64,000 nt of DNA from Bacilli bacterium (GTDB lineage: Bacteria > Bacillota_I > Bacilli_A > RFN20 > CAG-826). The notes beneath the pieces were generated by a model, which saw only the letters and a program-made list of their open reading frames with translations, had not been told where the DNA came from and searched no databases. Positions 51,266-59,510 of the stretch are shown piece by piece (within the stretch, counting starts at the first letter, position 1; every line of letters starts with the position of its first letter). The stretch is taken from NCBI GenBank assembly GCA_022653695.1, contig JALCSW010000004.1, positions 1-64,000 on the forward strand, given 5' to 3'. The position numbers and the translations under genes were made by a program.

Positions 51266-52381
51266 ATGTCACTTAAGGCCGGTATCGTCGGGTTGCCTAA
51301 TGTTGGGAAGAGCACCCTTTTCAACGCGATCACGAATTCCCACGCCTTGGCGGAGAATTACCCTTTCGCCACCATCAACCCCAACACCGGCGTCGTCATG
51401 GTGCCCGATGAGAGGCTCGATTATCTGGCTGACATGTTCCATCCGCTCCGCAAAATCAACGCGACCTTCGATTTCTACGATATCGCCGGCCTCGTCAAAG
51501 GCGCGAGCAAAGGCGAGGGGTTGGGCAATCAGTTCTTGGCCGCCATCCGCGAATGCGACGCGATCGTCGAGGTCGTCCGCTGCTTCGACAACTCCCAGGT
51601 CCTTCGCTACAACGAAGAGCCCGTCGATCCGAAAGCCGACATCGACGTCATCAACCTCGAACTTTCGATGTCCGACCTCGATTCCGTCAACAACCGGATC
51701 GGAAAGCAGGACATCCGCTCCCGCGTGGCCCATGACAAAACCGCTCAGTACGAAATGCCGATTCTTTCCGCCCTCAAGGGCGTTCTTGAGCAGGGGATTC
51801 CGGCCCGTCTCGTCAAGGGGCTTACCCAGGAGCAGATGGACTACGCCAAAAAGAACTTCTTTTTGCTGACCACGAAACCCATTCTCTATGTCGCCAACGT
51901 GGCCGACAGCGACTATGCCGATCTTGCCGGTTGCGCGTATTACCAGACCGTGAAGTCCATCGCCGAGAGCGAGGGCGCCCAGTGCATCCCGCTTAGCTGC
52001 GAGATCGAATGCGAGATTTCCCAAATGCCTTCCCAGAGCGACCGCAAGGAGTTTCTCGAGAGCATTGGCTGCAAGGAAAGCGGCCTTGACAAACTGGTCA
52101 AGGCTTCTTACAAACTGCTCAATCTCTCGACTTTCCTCACCTGCGGGAAAGACGAATGCCGGGCATGGACGTTCCGCAACGGCATGACCGCCCCGGAATG
52201 CGCCGGTATCATCCATAGCGATTTCCAGCGTGGCTTCATCAAGGCCGAAGTCTACGATTTCAAGGATTTGGAGGCCCTCGGAAGCGAGGCCGCCGTCAAG
52301 GAAGCGGGCAAGCTCCGCAGCGAAGGAAAGGACTATTTGATGAGGGACGGCGACGTCGTCTTCTTCAAATTCAACGTATGA
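51266..52381 (+). CDS. ychF: YchF (EngD), universal ATPase
   Basis: 371 residues. P-loop G-L-P-N-V-G-K-S-T near residue 8, D-I-A-G-L-V-K-G-A-S-K-G-E-G-L-G-N near 70, and a TGS domain at the C-terminus with L-M-R-D-G-D-V-V-F-F. YchF prefers ATP and binds ribosomes. GAAGG precedes the ATG. It overlaps ispF by four bases. Confidence 0.98.
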   Translation: MSLKAGIVGLPNVGKSTLFNAITNSHALAENYPFATINPNTGVVMVPDERLDYLADMFHPLRKINATFDFYDIAGLVKGASKGEGLGNQFLAAIRECDAIVEVVRCFDNSQVLRYNEEPVDPKADIDVINLELSMSDLDSVNNRIGKQDIRSRVAHDKTAQYEMPILSALKGVLEQGIPARLVKGLTQEQMDYAKKNFFLLTTKPILYVANVADSDYADLAGCAYYQTVKSIAESEGAQCIPLSCEIECEISQMPSQSDRKEFLESIGCKESGLDKLVKASYKLLNLSTFLTCGKDECRAWTFRNGMTAPECAGIIHSDFQRGFIKAEVYDFKDLEALGSEAAVKEAGKLRSEGKDYLMRDGDVVFFKFNV

Positions 52382-52863
52382 GCGATTACCGGATAGGATA
52401 CGGCGAGGATATCCATCGCCTCATCGAGGGCGACCATCTTCTTTTGGCTGGCATCAGGATTCCCTTTGGCAAAACCGCTTTGGCCCATAGCGACGGCGAC
52501 GTGGTTTACCACGCCGTGGCCGATGCTTTGCTCGGCTCTTTGGCCCTTGGCGACATCGGCGAGCTTTTTCCTCCTTCGGACGGGAAAACAACCGGCCTCG
52601 ACAGCGCCCTCATCGTCAAAAAGGCGGTGGATCTCGTTGGCGAAAACGGTTACCGGGTCGCGAACGTCGACGTCGCGATTCAGCTTGAGAAGCCGAATTT
52701 GGCCTTTTATAAGGCCGCGATGAGGGGCAATCTTTCAAGCCTCCTTGGCGTTCCTCTCGGCGCGGTTTCGGTCAAAGCCGGGACCAACGAAGGACTCGAT
52801 GCGATTGGAAAAGGCGAGGCCGCGAAAGCCGTGGCCGTCGTTTTGGTGGAGAAAGCGCAATGA
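52378..52863 (+). CDS. ispF: IspF, 2-C-methyl-D-erythritol 2,4-cyclodiphosphate synthase
   Basis: 161 residues. Family motif G-E-D-I-H-R-L (metal Asp and His) near the start, H-S-D-G-D-V-V-Y-H-A-V-A-D-A-L-L-G, and D-I-G-E-L-F-P. It works in the MEP isoprenoid pathway. It overlaps ychF and argS by four bases each. Isoprenoid units feed MiaA and lipid carriers. Confidence 0.97.
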   Translation: MSDYRIGYGEDIHRLIEGDHLLLAGIRIPFGKTALAHSDGDVVYHAVADALLGSLALGDIGELFPPSDGKTTGLDSALIVKKAVDLVGENGYRVANVDVAIQLEKPNLAFYKAAMRGNLSSLLGVPLGAVSVKAGTNEGLDAIGKGEAAKAVAVVLVEKAQ

Positions 52864-54488
52864 CAAACGAGGAACGATTGAGGGAAGCCATTCTCGAGGC
52901 TGGCGGCAAGGCCGGTTTGGCTTTGGATGCGAAAGACGTCGTCATCGAGAACACCAAAGACCCATCGCATGGGGACTATGCAACGAACGTCGCGCTCCGA
53001 AGCGCGCGCAGACTTGGCTTGAAGCCCCTCGATTTGGCGAAGACCCTCAAAGATGCCATCGCTTCCCCCATCATCGAGAAAAGCGAAGTGGCCGGCCCCG
53101 GTTTCATCAACTTTTTCCTTAAGAGCGTTTCTTTGGGTAGCGTCGTTTCTACGGTCATAAAAGAAGGCCGGGATTTTGGCCGCGGAGACGCCAAAAACAA
53201 AAAAATCGACGTCGAATTCGTTTCCGCCAACCCGACGGGGGACCTTCATTTGGGCCATACCAGAGGCGCGGCTCTTGGCGACGCCATCTGCAATTTGTAC
53301 GCTTTCGCCGGATATGAGGTGACCCGCGAGTATTACGTCAATGACTGCGGAAACCAGGTTCAGCATCTGGGCAACTCCATCCGGGCCCGCTACCACGAGC
53401 TCTTTGGCGAGCCCTTATCGCTAGGGGACGACGATTACCACGGCCTCGACCTCATCGACATCGCGAAGTCCATCAAAGGGAAATACGGTGACAAATATCT
53501 CGTCGACGACGATGAGTCAAAGGGTTTTTTCATTCGTTTCGGCATCGACAGCGAACTCGCCAAAATCAAGAAGGACATGGCGGACTTCAACGTCCGCTTC
53601 GACAGGTTCTCCTATGAATCGGATATCCGCAAAGGCACCACGATTGAGGACACGATCGCCGAGCTTGACAAGAAAGGTTACGTTTACAAAAAGGATGGGG
53701 CGACCTATCTGCGGACGACTTCTTTCCTTGACGACAAGGACCGACCGATCATCAAAGCCGATGGCTGCTACACGTATTTCATGCCGGACATCTGCTACCA
53801 TTACGACAAGATGAAACGCGGCTTCGATTTGGCCGTCGACCTTTTGGGGGCCGATCACCATGGCTATATCAACCGCATGAAAAGCGCCCTCATGATGGAA
53901 GGCTATAAGAAGGATGCCCTCGAAATCGAGATTTACCAAATCGTTCGCGTCTATAAGGGCGGCGAAGAGGTCAAGATGTCGAAGCGGACCGGCAAGGCCA
54001 TCACCCATCGCGAGCTTGTCGAGGAAGTGGGGGCCGACGCCGTCCGTTACTTCTTCGTTGAGCGAAGCGGCAACACGCACCTTGATTTCAACCTTGACTT
54101 GGCTCTCTCGAAGTCAAAAGAGAATCCGGTCTATTACGCCCAGTACGCCCATGCCCGGTGCCATTCCCTTCTTCAGATGGGGAAGAATTTCCCCATCGAC
54201 GAAAGCGGTGCCCTCCTCAAGGGCGAAGGCGAGGCCCAAATTCTCAAACACTTGAGCGATTTTCCTAGTATGATAGAGGCTGCGGCTCTTGCCCGGGCCC
54301 CCTATAAAGTGGCCGGCTATATCCATGAGTTAGCCCAATCCGTGCACGAGTACTACGCTTCTACCAAAATCATCGACGTCGCCGATCCGAAAGCGACCAG
54401 CGCCCGCCTCGGCCTCGTGAAGGCCACGATGATCGTTCTTGAGAACGCTCTCGCCATCATCGGCGTCAGCGCTCCGGACAAAATGTGA
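52860..54488 (+). CDS. argS: arginyl-tRNA synthetase
   Basis: 542 residues. Class I HIGH motif H-L-G-H in P-T-G-D-L-H-L-G-H-T near residue 125, and the KMSK-type V-K-M-S-K-R-T-G near 375. The C-terminal DALR anticodon domain contains Y-A-Q-Y-A-H-A-R. It charges tRNA-Arg. It overlaps ispF. Confidence 0.97.
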   Translation: MTNEERLREAILEAGGKAGLALDAKDVVIENTKDPSHGDYATNVALRSARRLGLKPLDLAKTLKDAIASPIIEKSEVAGPGFINFFLKSVSLGSVVSTVIKEGRDFGRGDAKNKKIDVEFVSANPTGDLHLGHTRGAALGDAICNLYAFAGYEVTREYYVNDCGNQVQHLGNSIRARYHELFGEPLSLGDDDYHGLDLIDIAKSIKGKYGDKYLVDDDESKGFFIRFGIDSELAKIKKDMADFNVRFDRFSYESDIRKGTTIEDTIAELDKKGYVYKKDGATYLRTTSFLDDKDRPIIKADGCYTYFMPDICYHYDKMKRGFDLAVDLLGADHHGYINRMKSALMMEGYKKDALEIEIYQIVRVYKGGEEVKMSKRTGKAITHRELVEEVGADAVRYFFVERSGNTHLDFNLDLALSKSKENPVYYAQYAHARCHSLLQMGKNFPIDESGALLKGEGEAQILKHLSDFPSMIEAAALARAPYKVAGYIHELAQSVHEYYASTKIIDVADPKATSARLGLVKATMIVLENALAIIGVSAPDKM

Positions 54489-54502
54489 AAAGGAGAAAAA
54501 CC

Positions 54503-54925
54503 ATGTTGAACACCAAGAGTCTGCTTGACGTCGCCTACGAGGAAATCAGCAAAGCGAAGGGCCCCGTTTCTTTTAAGGATCTCTACGAAACCATCGCCAA
54601 AGACCTTGAGATGAGCGATGAGGAAAAGAAAGAGCATGTCGGTCGTTTCTACACCGATATCAGCCTTGATGGGCATTTTGTGGCCCTTCCCGACGGAATG
54701 TGGGATTTACGGGCCAACCATACTTACGAGAAAGTCCACATCGACGTCAACGACGTCTATAGCGACGTCGAGACGAGCGATGATGACGCGGATGACCAGG
54801 CCGACGAAAAGGAATACAACGCCGCCGTCGAAGGCAAAGTGGTTTCAGACGATGAGGCGGAAGAATCCGAAGAGTCCAAGCCGGAAGTTATCAGCCCAGA
54901 GGATCTTGGCATCAAGAACGACTGA
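54503..54925 (+). CDS. rpoE: RNA polymerase delta subunit
   Basis: 140 residues from the ATG at 54503, which has AAAGGAG upstream (GTG 54485 is less likely). An N-terminal HARE-HTH domain, with L-D-V-A-Y-E-E-I and P-V-S-F-K-D-L-Y, ends near residue 70. It is followed by a strongly acidic tail (D/E-rich, 75-140), the mark of delta. Delta helps RNA polymerase recycle. It is specific to Bacilli and supports the class assignment. Confidence 0.95.
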   Translation: MLNTKSLLDVAYEEISKAKGPVSFKDLYETIAKDLEMSDEEKKEHVGRFYTDISLDGHFVALPDGMWDLRANHTYEKVHIDVNDVYSDVETSDDDADDQADEKEYNAAVEGKVVSDDEAEESEESKPEVISPEDLGIKND

Positions 54926-54950
54926 GCTTCCTTCGTTTGGGGGAATATGA

Positions 54951-54981
54951 AAAAGCGCGGGAAGCGAAATCCCGCGCTTTT
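54951..54981. terminator. bidirectional terminator between rpoE and the methyltransferase
   Basis: AAAAGCGCGGG (54951-54961) with CCCGCGCTTTT (54971-54981). A-runs and T-runs on both sides allow stops in both directions. Confidence 0.9.
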
Positions 54982-55658
54982 TATTCGCGGTCATCTTTTT
55001 GGAACAGGAAAAGGCGGTCGAAGGGGCCTTTCGGAAGCCTTTGAAACTCGGCGCGCTTCCTGAAGATGAGACCCTTGAAAGCCTCGATCCAGTCTTTGTC
55101 CGGACGGTTGTTGCTTCGGAAAACCCCGCCGATATGGATTTCGCCTTTTCCGTTGGTCGCGCCTCCGATTCGTTTGCGGATCCCTTCGTCGATAAGGAAA
55201 TTGACTTTGAGGATCAAATGGCCGCCCTTCTCAAGGAGGCGCTCGATTTCTATGGCGTATTCCAAAGCGTTCTTAAACGGGATGACGTCGAGGAAGTTGC
55301 TGCAAATGAAGAGACCGACGCTTTCGGAGGGCAAAGAACGCAGAGCCTCGATTCGGCCGACCTTGAAGGAAACGTTCTTCAGCCCGCTTTTTTTGGCGGA
55401 GCCTTCGGCGAAGGCGACCGCGTTCCCCGAAGCGTCAAAGCCTAGGCAAACCGAAGCGGGGCAGATGAGGGCCGCATCGAGCAGAACCGAGCCTTCCCCG
55501 CATCCAAAGTCCACGATCTTTTGGGCTGAGGGGCCGTATTCCCCGATCCAGCTTTCAAGGGGCTCGCCCATCTTCACGTCTTCGTGAGTCAACTTCATCG
55601 GCGCGACGCCTTTGAAAGCGTTATCCCAGAATTCCTCGATTTTTTGGCTTTCGTTCAT
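54981..55658 (-). CDS. class I SAM-dependent methyltransferase
   Basis: 225 residues from the second ATG (55658), where GGAAAG lies four bases upstream. The first ATG (55670) is only three bases after a TATAAT box and would not be within the transcript. SAM motif I is V-D-F-G-C-G-E-G-S near residue 48, and motif II/III regions include F-D-A-S and F-I-C-S-N-F-L-D-V-I-P. The substrate cannot be inferred. It is divergent from nothing close and convergent with rpoE. Confidence 0.88.
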   Translation of the reverse strand: MNESQKIEEFWDNAFKGVAPMKLTHEDVKMGEPLESWIGEYGPSAQKIVDFGCGEGSVLLDAALICPASVCLGFDASGNAVAFAEGSAKKSGLKNVSFKVGRIEALRSLPSESVGLFICSNFLDVIPFKNALEYAIEIERLLEKGGHLILKVNFLIDEGIRKRIGGATNGKGEIHIGGVFRSNNRPDKDWIEAFKGLIFRKRAEFQRLPKGPFDRLFLFQKDDRE

Positions 55659-55695
55659 AGTTCTTTCCATCCGATTATAAAGGAAAAAAAAGAAA

Positions 55696-55722
55696 AAGGC
55701 CCAAGTTTCTCGCTTGGGCCTT
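55696..55722 (-). terminator. terminator of the isomerase-like gene
   Basis: AAGGCCCAAG (55696-55705) with CTTGGGCCTT (55713-55722); on the minus strand a T-rich run follows. Confidence 0.9.
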
Positions 55723-55738
55723 CATAAGGCTAAAACGC

Positions 55739-57130
55739 TTAGAAGAAGCGCCCGATGAGGTCACGCGAGGCCTCGCAGGTTTCTTCCATGTCGCCGAAGG
55801 CCATGACTTCGCCGGCATAGTAGGTGTTGTCCTTGCCTTGCATGGCATCTACTTTGTCATACCAGCCGGCGGCGTAATCGGCGGGGCTGAGGTGGGGGCA
55901 GTAGTAGCTTTCCTCCTCGAGCTCGACTTTGGAAACCGGGCAACCGCAGATGGCCATGTCATCAAGCGTGGTCTTGCGGGCGTAATCATAGCTCACGTCC
56001 TTGTCGCCCTGGTGGTTGCGAAGGGTGTAGGTGATGATGAGCTGGTCTTTGACGTCGCACCAGCGGTGGTAATAAACCATCATGTGGCCGCGGCGCGACG
56101 GAACCATGTTATCGAAGAAGTAAGCCGATATTTGCGGGCATTTTCCCTTCTCGACCCAGTTGGCCATCGAGATGTATTTCTCGTGGATGATCTTCCCAAA
56201 GAGGTCTTTCTCCTCCTTGCGGGCATCCGCGATTTTGGCGAACCAGTCGAGCGGAATGGTGACGATGAGTTTGTCGAAGACTTCCTCTTTTCCGTTGACC
56301 GTGACGGTGACTTTGCCACCTTTGCGGACGACTTTAGTCACTTCGCTGTTGAGGTTGGCCTTATGAAGAAGGTGGTTGTTGACCCCCTCCCAAATGGCCT
56401 GAGTGCCATCCTTCCACGTCCAAAGCCTCATGTTGACGAACTCGAGCGTGGTGGCCACGTCGAGGTATTTCATGACGTAAGCGGCGGGAACTTCGTCAAA
56501 GAAGCCATAGCCGAAACTGGTGAACGGGGCGATCCAGATCCTCATGACCGGTTCGATTTTGTTCAATTTGCAGAATTCGGTGAACGGAAGGGCCAGATCC
56601 TTGAGGTTCGGGTTCGTGCCTTCCACGTGTTGCATGTGGTTCTCAGACAGTTTTGACAGGCCTTCGTATTTGCCGTCCGCGACCCCGCGGTGGCCGTTCA
56701 CGTCGTAGCCGGCGTATTTGGTCTCCATGAGCTTCGCCAGTCTCTTGACGGATTTCTTGAGTTTAAGAAGGCCGAAAAGCTTTTTGAAGGAGAAGTCCTT
56801 TTTCGGATCGAAAGGGAAGACTTCCTTTCCTTCGTTGTTTTTGTAGATGCGGGCCATTTCCGGTCCGTCGTGGGTCGTTCCGCCGAAAATCTCGGCTTCG
56901 TTGACGGCCCAGTAGGTTTTGGCGCCCATGATCGCGCCCATCTCGATGGTACGCTTGTTCTTTTCGTCGCCATCGACCGGGAATTTCGGCGACCAGCATT
57001 TGCCGCCGACGCGATTGTCCTTTTCGTAGATGACGTAGTTTTTGTATCCCTTTTTCTCGAGATACATAGCGGCCGTGACGCCAGCCGGGCCACCGCCGAT
57101 GATGCAGATTCTCTCGTCTAGTTTTGCCAT
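55739..57130 (-). CDS. FAD-dependent polyunsaturated fatty acid isomerase-like protein (PAI family)
   Basis: 463 residues. FAD-binding G-G-G-P-A-G-V-T-A near residue 11, then Y-E-K-D-N-R-V-G-G-K-C. The remainder follows the Cutibacterium acnes linoleate isomerase PAI as I recall it: E-M-G-A-I-M-G, T-K-Y-A-G-Y-D-V-N-G-H, W-I-A-P-F-T-S-F-G-Y-G-F-F-D-E-V-P-A-A-Y-V, L-W-T-W-K-D-G-T-Q-A, and M-V-Y-Y-H-R-W. PAI moves a double bond of linoleate to give conjugated linoleic acid. AAAGGAG precedes the ATG. Other amine-oxidase-fold enzymes remain possible. Confidence 0.78.
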   Translation of the reverse strand: MAKLDERICIIGGGPAGVTAAMYLEKKGYKNYVIYEKDNRVGGKCWSPKFPVDGDEKNKRTIEMGAIMGAKTYWAVNEAEIFGGTTHDGPEMARIYKNNEGKEVFPFDPKKDFSFKKLFGLLKLKKSVKRLAKLMETKYAGYDVNGHRGVADGKYEGLSKLSENHMQHVEGTNPNLKDLALPFTEFCKLNKIEPVMRIWIAPFTSFGYGFFDEVPAAYVMKYLDVATTLEFVNMRLWTWKDGTQAIWEGVNNHLLHKANLNSEVTKVVRKGGKVTVTVNGKEEVFDKLIVTIPLDWFAKIADARKEEKDLFGKIIHEKYISMANWVEKGKCPQISAYFFDNMVPSRRGHMMVYYHRWCDVKDQLIITYTLRNHQGDKDVSYDYARKTTLDDMAICGCPVSKVELEEESYYCPHLSPADYAAGWYDKVDAMQGKDNTYYAGEVMAFGDMEETCEASRDLIGRFF

Positions 57131-57177
57131 AGTTGCAAGATCTCCTTTCGATAAAGATAAACTGATTGGCTTTTTTC

Positions 57178-57207
57178 ATTATATGCTTCTCGTCATTAGA
57201 CGAGGAA
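57178..57207 (-). promoter_or_regulatory. promoter of the isomerase-like gene with a palindrome in its spacer
   Basis: On the minus strand TTCCTC (57207-57202), an 18-base spacer and TATAAT (57183-57178). The palindrome CTCGTC-ATTA-GACGAG (57189-57204) fills the spacer, so a regulator bound there would block transcription. Confidence 0.55.
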
Positions 57208-57471
57208 GTTTTTGGGACATTTGTTTATTTTCACGCTTTTTTCATCTTGTTTCAGCGGCATAATCGCGCGACGGGTTTCGCCGAAAGCGGTCTGTCTCGC
57301 CTCGTCGGCGCCCCTTTTGTTGATGCTCTGATTTTTCGGGCGCAATCCTCAGCGGATCTTCACTTTAATAAGGGATTTCCTCTTTGATAGGGGGTTAGGT
57401 TTTTGGATAATTGTGATGATTTTCCGTTTCGCGAGGTCTATGATGTAACGATTTCCTGAGGGAGGGAGAAT
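57208..57471. other. intergenic region with a possible hairpin RNA
   Basis: 264 bases without a convincing gene. It contains a hairpin GCGC-GACG...CGTC-G-GCGC (57266-57311) with an inner CGC-CGAAA-GCG stem, followed by CCCCTTTTGTT. This could be a small RNA end or a terminator. The right end holds GGGAGGGAG, the ribosome site of cysQ. Confidence 0.35.
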
Positions 57472-58251
57472 ATGTACGAGAAAGAACTAGCCGCGATGAT
57501 CAAGGCCGCCTTCGACGCGGAAAAAGTCATCATGGGCGTTTACGCCAAGCCGTTCGCCGTTGAGATCAAAAGCGACGATTCCCCCGTCACCGACGCCGAC
57601 AAGGGAGCCGATTCCCTGATCCGCCGGGAGTTAAGGAAGGCCTTCCCCCAGTATGCGTTTCTGACCGAGGAGAGCAAAGACGACAAAACCCGTCTCGCTA
57701 ATGATTGCGTGTTCATCGTCGATCCCGTCGACGGAACGAAGGAATTCGTTTCGCGTAACGGCGAATTCTGCACCAACATCGCGTTGTCTTTTAAGCACGA
57801 GGCGGTAGTGGGCGTCATCAACATCCCGGTCAGGCATGCCCTTTATTTCGCCGTCAAAGGCCAAGGCGCCTTCCGTCTTGAGGACGGCAAGGAACCGGTT
57901 CGCATCCACGTTTCCTCGAAGGATGGCAATCTGACCGCCCTGCGCAGCATCTCCTTTTTCACCGAGGCGGAAGAGGCCCTCATCCGTAAGCATAAGGATA
58001 GAATCACCCACGTCGAGAAACTCGGCGCGGCCCTTAAATTTTGCGCGATCGCCGAAGGGAAGGCCGAGGTTTCCTATCGCATGAGCCCCTCCACCAAGGA
58101 ATGGGACATCGCCGCCGGAACCATCATTCTGAAGGAGGCGGGCGGAGTGATCGAGAAACCGGACGGCACCGAATACGCCTTCAACCGCGACGACGTCTAT
58201 AACCGCGATGGCTATATGCTCGCGAACAAGCGCTCTAATCTGCTCTTCTGA
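57472..58251 (+). CDS. cysQ: CysQ-type 3'(2'),5'-bisphosphate nucleotidase
   Basis: 259 residues of the inositol-monophosphatase fold. Metal sites: F-L-T-E-E-S, D-P-V-D-G-T-K-E-F near residue 84, and E-W-D-I-A-A-G near 207. The K-E-F after DGT marks CysQ. It removes pAp made in sulfur and lipid metabolism. GGGAGGGAG precedes the ATG. Confidence 0.92.
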   Translation: MYEKELAAMIKAAFDAEKVIMGVYAKPFAVEIKSDDSPVTDADKGADSLIRRELRKAFPQYAFLTEESKDDKTRLANDCVFIVDPVDGTKEFVSRNGEFCTNIALSFKHEAVVGVINIPVRHALYFAVKGQGAFRLEDGKEPVRIHVSSKDGNLTALRSISFFTEAEEALIRKHKDRITHVEKLGAALKFCAIAEGKAEVSYRMSPSTKEWDIAAGTIILKEAGGVIEKPDGTEYAFNRDDVYNRDGYMLANKRSNLLF

Positions 58252-58293
58252 TCACAGAAGGGGATACAAGTGTAGCTTTGCCCCCTTTTCGGT

Positions 58294-58299
58294 TATAAT
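58294..58299 (+). promoter_or_regulatory. -10 box of the small membrane gene
   Basis: TATAAT at 58294-58299; the -35 (TGTAGC at 58271-58276, 17-base spacer) is weak. The ATG follows at 58328 with AAGGAAGG between. Confidence 0.5.
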
Positions 58300-58327
58300 C
58301 CTTTGGGTAAAAGGAAGGCGAGGGCGC

Positions 58328-58573
58328 ATGCATTTCAAGAAATCGATCGACGGACTTCCGCATATCGTCAAAATCGTTTTGGCGATCGTTCCGTTCCTTG
58401 ACCTCGTCTTCGTCGTCGCCCGCCTCGTCTATGACGTGGAAAACAAAAAGGCAATACCCCTTATTTTGGACATTCTCTGCTTTTTCGGCCTTGGGGTTCT
58501 CACTTGGATCATGGACATCGTCGACACCATCTTCGCGAATCGGATCTTCCTTTGGGAGGACTGGATCGCCTGA
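58328..58573 (+). CDS. small membrane protein of unknown function
   Basis: 81 residues with two hydrophobic helices: about 12-35 (I-V-K-I-V-L-A-I-V-P-F-L-D-L-V-F-V-V-A-R-L) and 42-65. They are joined by a charged loop D-V-E-N-K-K. A promoter and an AAGGAAGG site support translation. No family is recognised; it may be a small membrane regulator. Confidence 0.6.
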   Translation: MHFKKSIDGLPHIVKIVLAIVPFLDLVFVVARLVYDVENKKAIPLILDILCFFGLGVLTWIMDIVDTIFANRIFLWEDWIA

Positions 58574-58587
58574 TTCGCCCCAAATAA

Positions 58588-58615
58588 AAAAACGCCGCCT
58601 ATTTAGGCGACGCTT
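58588..58615 (-). terminator. terminator of the NifU-like gene
   Basis: On the minus strand AAGCGTCGCC...GGCGGCGTT (58615-58591), followed by TTTTT. Confidence 0.85.
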
Positions 58616-58639
58616 ATGTTGAAAAACCGTCCCGTTTTT

Positions 58640-58957
58640 TTATTTCTTTTCTTCGTTGACATTCTCTTTGGCGGCTTTTTGCCTTTCGCGCTCCGTGTAA
58701 GCGTCGAGGATGTCCTGAGGGACCTCGCCCGAAGCGTCGACGCGGATGATGCCGGGGACCTCTTCCATCAGGATGATCTCAACGCCGGCGGTGATGTCGT
58801 TATCCATGTAGATGCAGCCTTCGCAGGCCCCCATCATCCGGAGATAAACGACGCCGTCCTTGAAGCCGATATAGACGACGTCGCCCCCGTCCCGTTGCAG
58901 GAAAGGGCGGACTTTGTCGAGGACGCGTTCGATTTGCTGGTCTTTGGTTTCGGTCAT
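58640..58957 (-). CDS. NifU C-terminal-domain protein (Nfu-type Fe-S carrier)
   Basis: 105 residues. The domain pattern V-R-P-F-L-Q-R-D-G-G-D-V near residue 16 and the CxxC in G-A-C-E-G-C-I-Y-M are typical of Nfu proteins, which carry 4Fe-4S clusters to target proteins. The C-terminal 25 residues are highly charged. A TAGAAT box lies 12 bases before the ATG with no clear ribosome site. It complements the SUF genes. Confidence 0.92.
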   Translation of the reverse strand: MTETKDQQIERVLDKVRPFLQRDGGDVVYIGFKDGVVYLRMMGACEGCIYMDNDITAGVEIILMEEVPGIIRVDASGEVPQDILDAYTERERQKAAKENVNEEKK

Positions 58958-59101
58958 GGTTGCCTAGTTATTCTAGGTTCGGGCGCGCCCGTTGACAAGC
59001 GAAGCGATCCTCAAATCGGGGAAAAGCGCCATCTCGTTCCACGAAAACGCCCGATCGCGATCGAATTTCCGTTTTTTCGTGACTTCATCCGCGTTCCCCA
59101 T

Positions 59102-59107
59102 ATAATA
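59102..59107 (+). promoter_or_regulatory. -10 box close to the start of the winged-helix gene
   Basis: TATAAT at 59102-59107; the ATG of the next gene begins ten bases later, so the leader is only a few bases long and lacks a ribosome site. Confidence 0.5.
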
Positions 59108-59117
59108 ATGGCGCTCC

Positions 59118-59510
59118 ATGGCTAAAGACGCTTTCCCGAAGCTGGGATTGGCCCAGCGCAAGACCCTCAGTGCCGTTTCCCTTCTTGAGGAAAAAGGCTT
59201 TTTCGGTTCTTCGGAGGGGCTCAGCAAGATCTTCGTCGGCCTTGCCGACATGGAGAGCCGTCCCTTTAAGGATCTTGCCTGCTATGGATATTGGCCCTCT
59301 TTAAGCAAGAAAAAGATTAAGGGGCGCCTTACTCAGCTCGTGCGGAAAGGATGCCTCAGAAACGTTTGGGTGGCGTCGGAGAACGATTATTTCCTCCGCC
59401 TCACCGAAATGGGTCGGGCTCTCGCCGCCACGGTGAGGCTGAGGAAGAAGCCGTTGCCTCAGGCTTCGGCCCGCACCATCATTCATTTGGAAAAGGAGAA
59501 AAAAGAATGA
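59118..59510 (+). CDS. stand-alone winged-helix protein resembling an RQC domain
   Basis: 130 residues. The pattern D-L-A-C-Y-G-Y-W-P-S-L-S-K-K-K-I-K-G-R-L-T-Q-L-V-R-K-G-C-L, followed by Y-F-L-R-L-T-E-M-G, resembles the RQC winged helix that follows RecQ-type helicases, but no helicase is present. The C-terminus is basic. It may bind DNA or RNA. Its stop overlaps the pepF start (ATGA), so the two are translated together. I know no family that pairs it with pepF. Confidence 0.55.
   Translation: MAKDAFPKLGLAQRKTLSAVSLLEEKGFFGSSEGLSKIFVGLADMESRPFKDLACYGYWPSLSKKKIKGRLTQLVRKGCLRNVWVASENDYFLRLTEMGRALAATVRLRKKPLPQASARTIIHLEKEKKE

Noticed and set aside
59351-59506. Longer start for pepF
   Set aside because: The extension overlaps the winged-helix gene in another frame, while an ATG with AAGGAG upstream lies at 59507.
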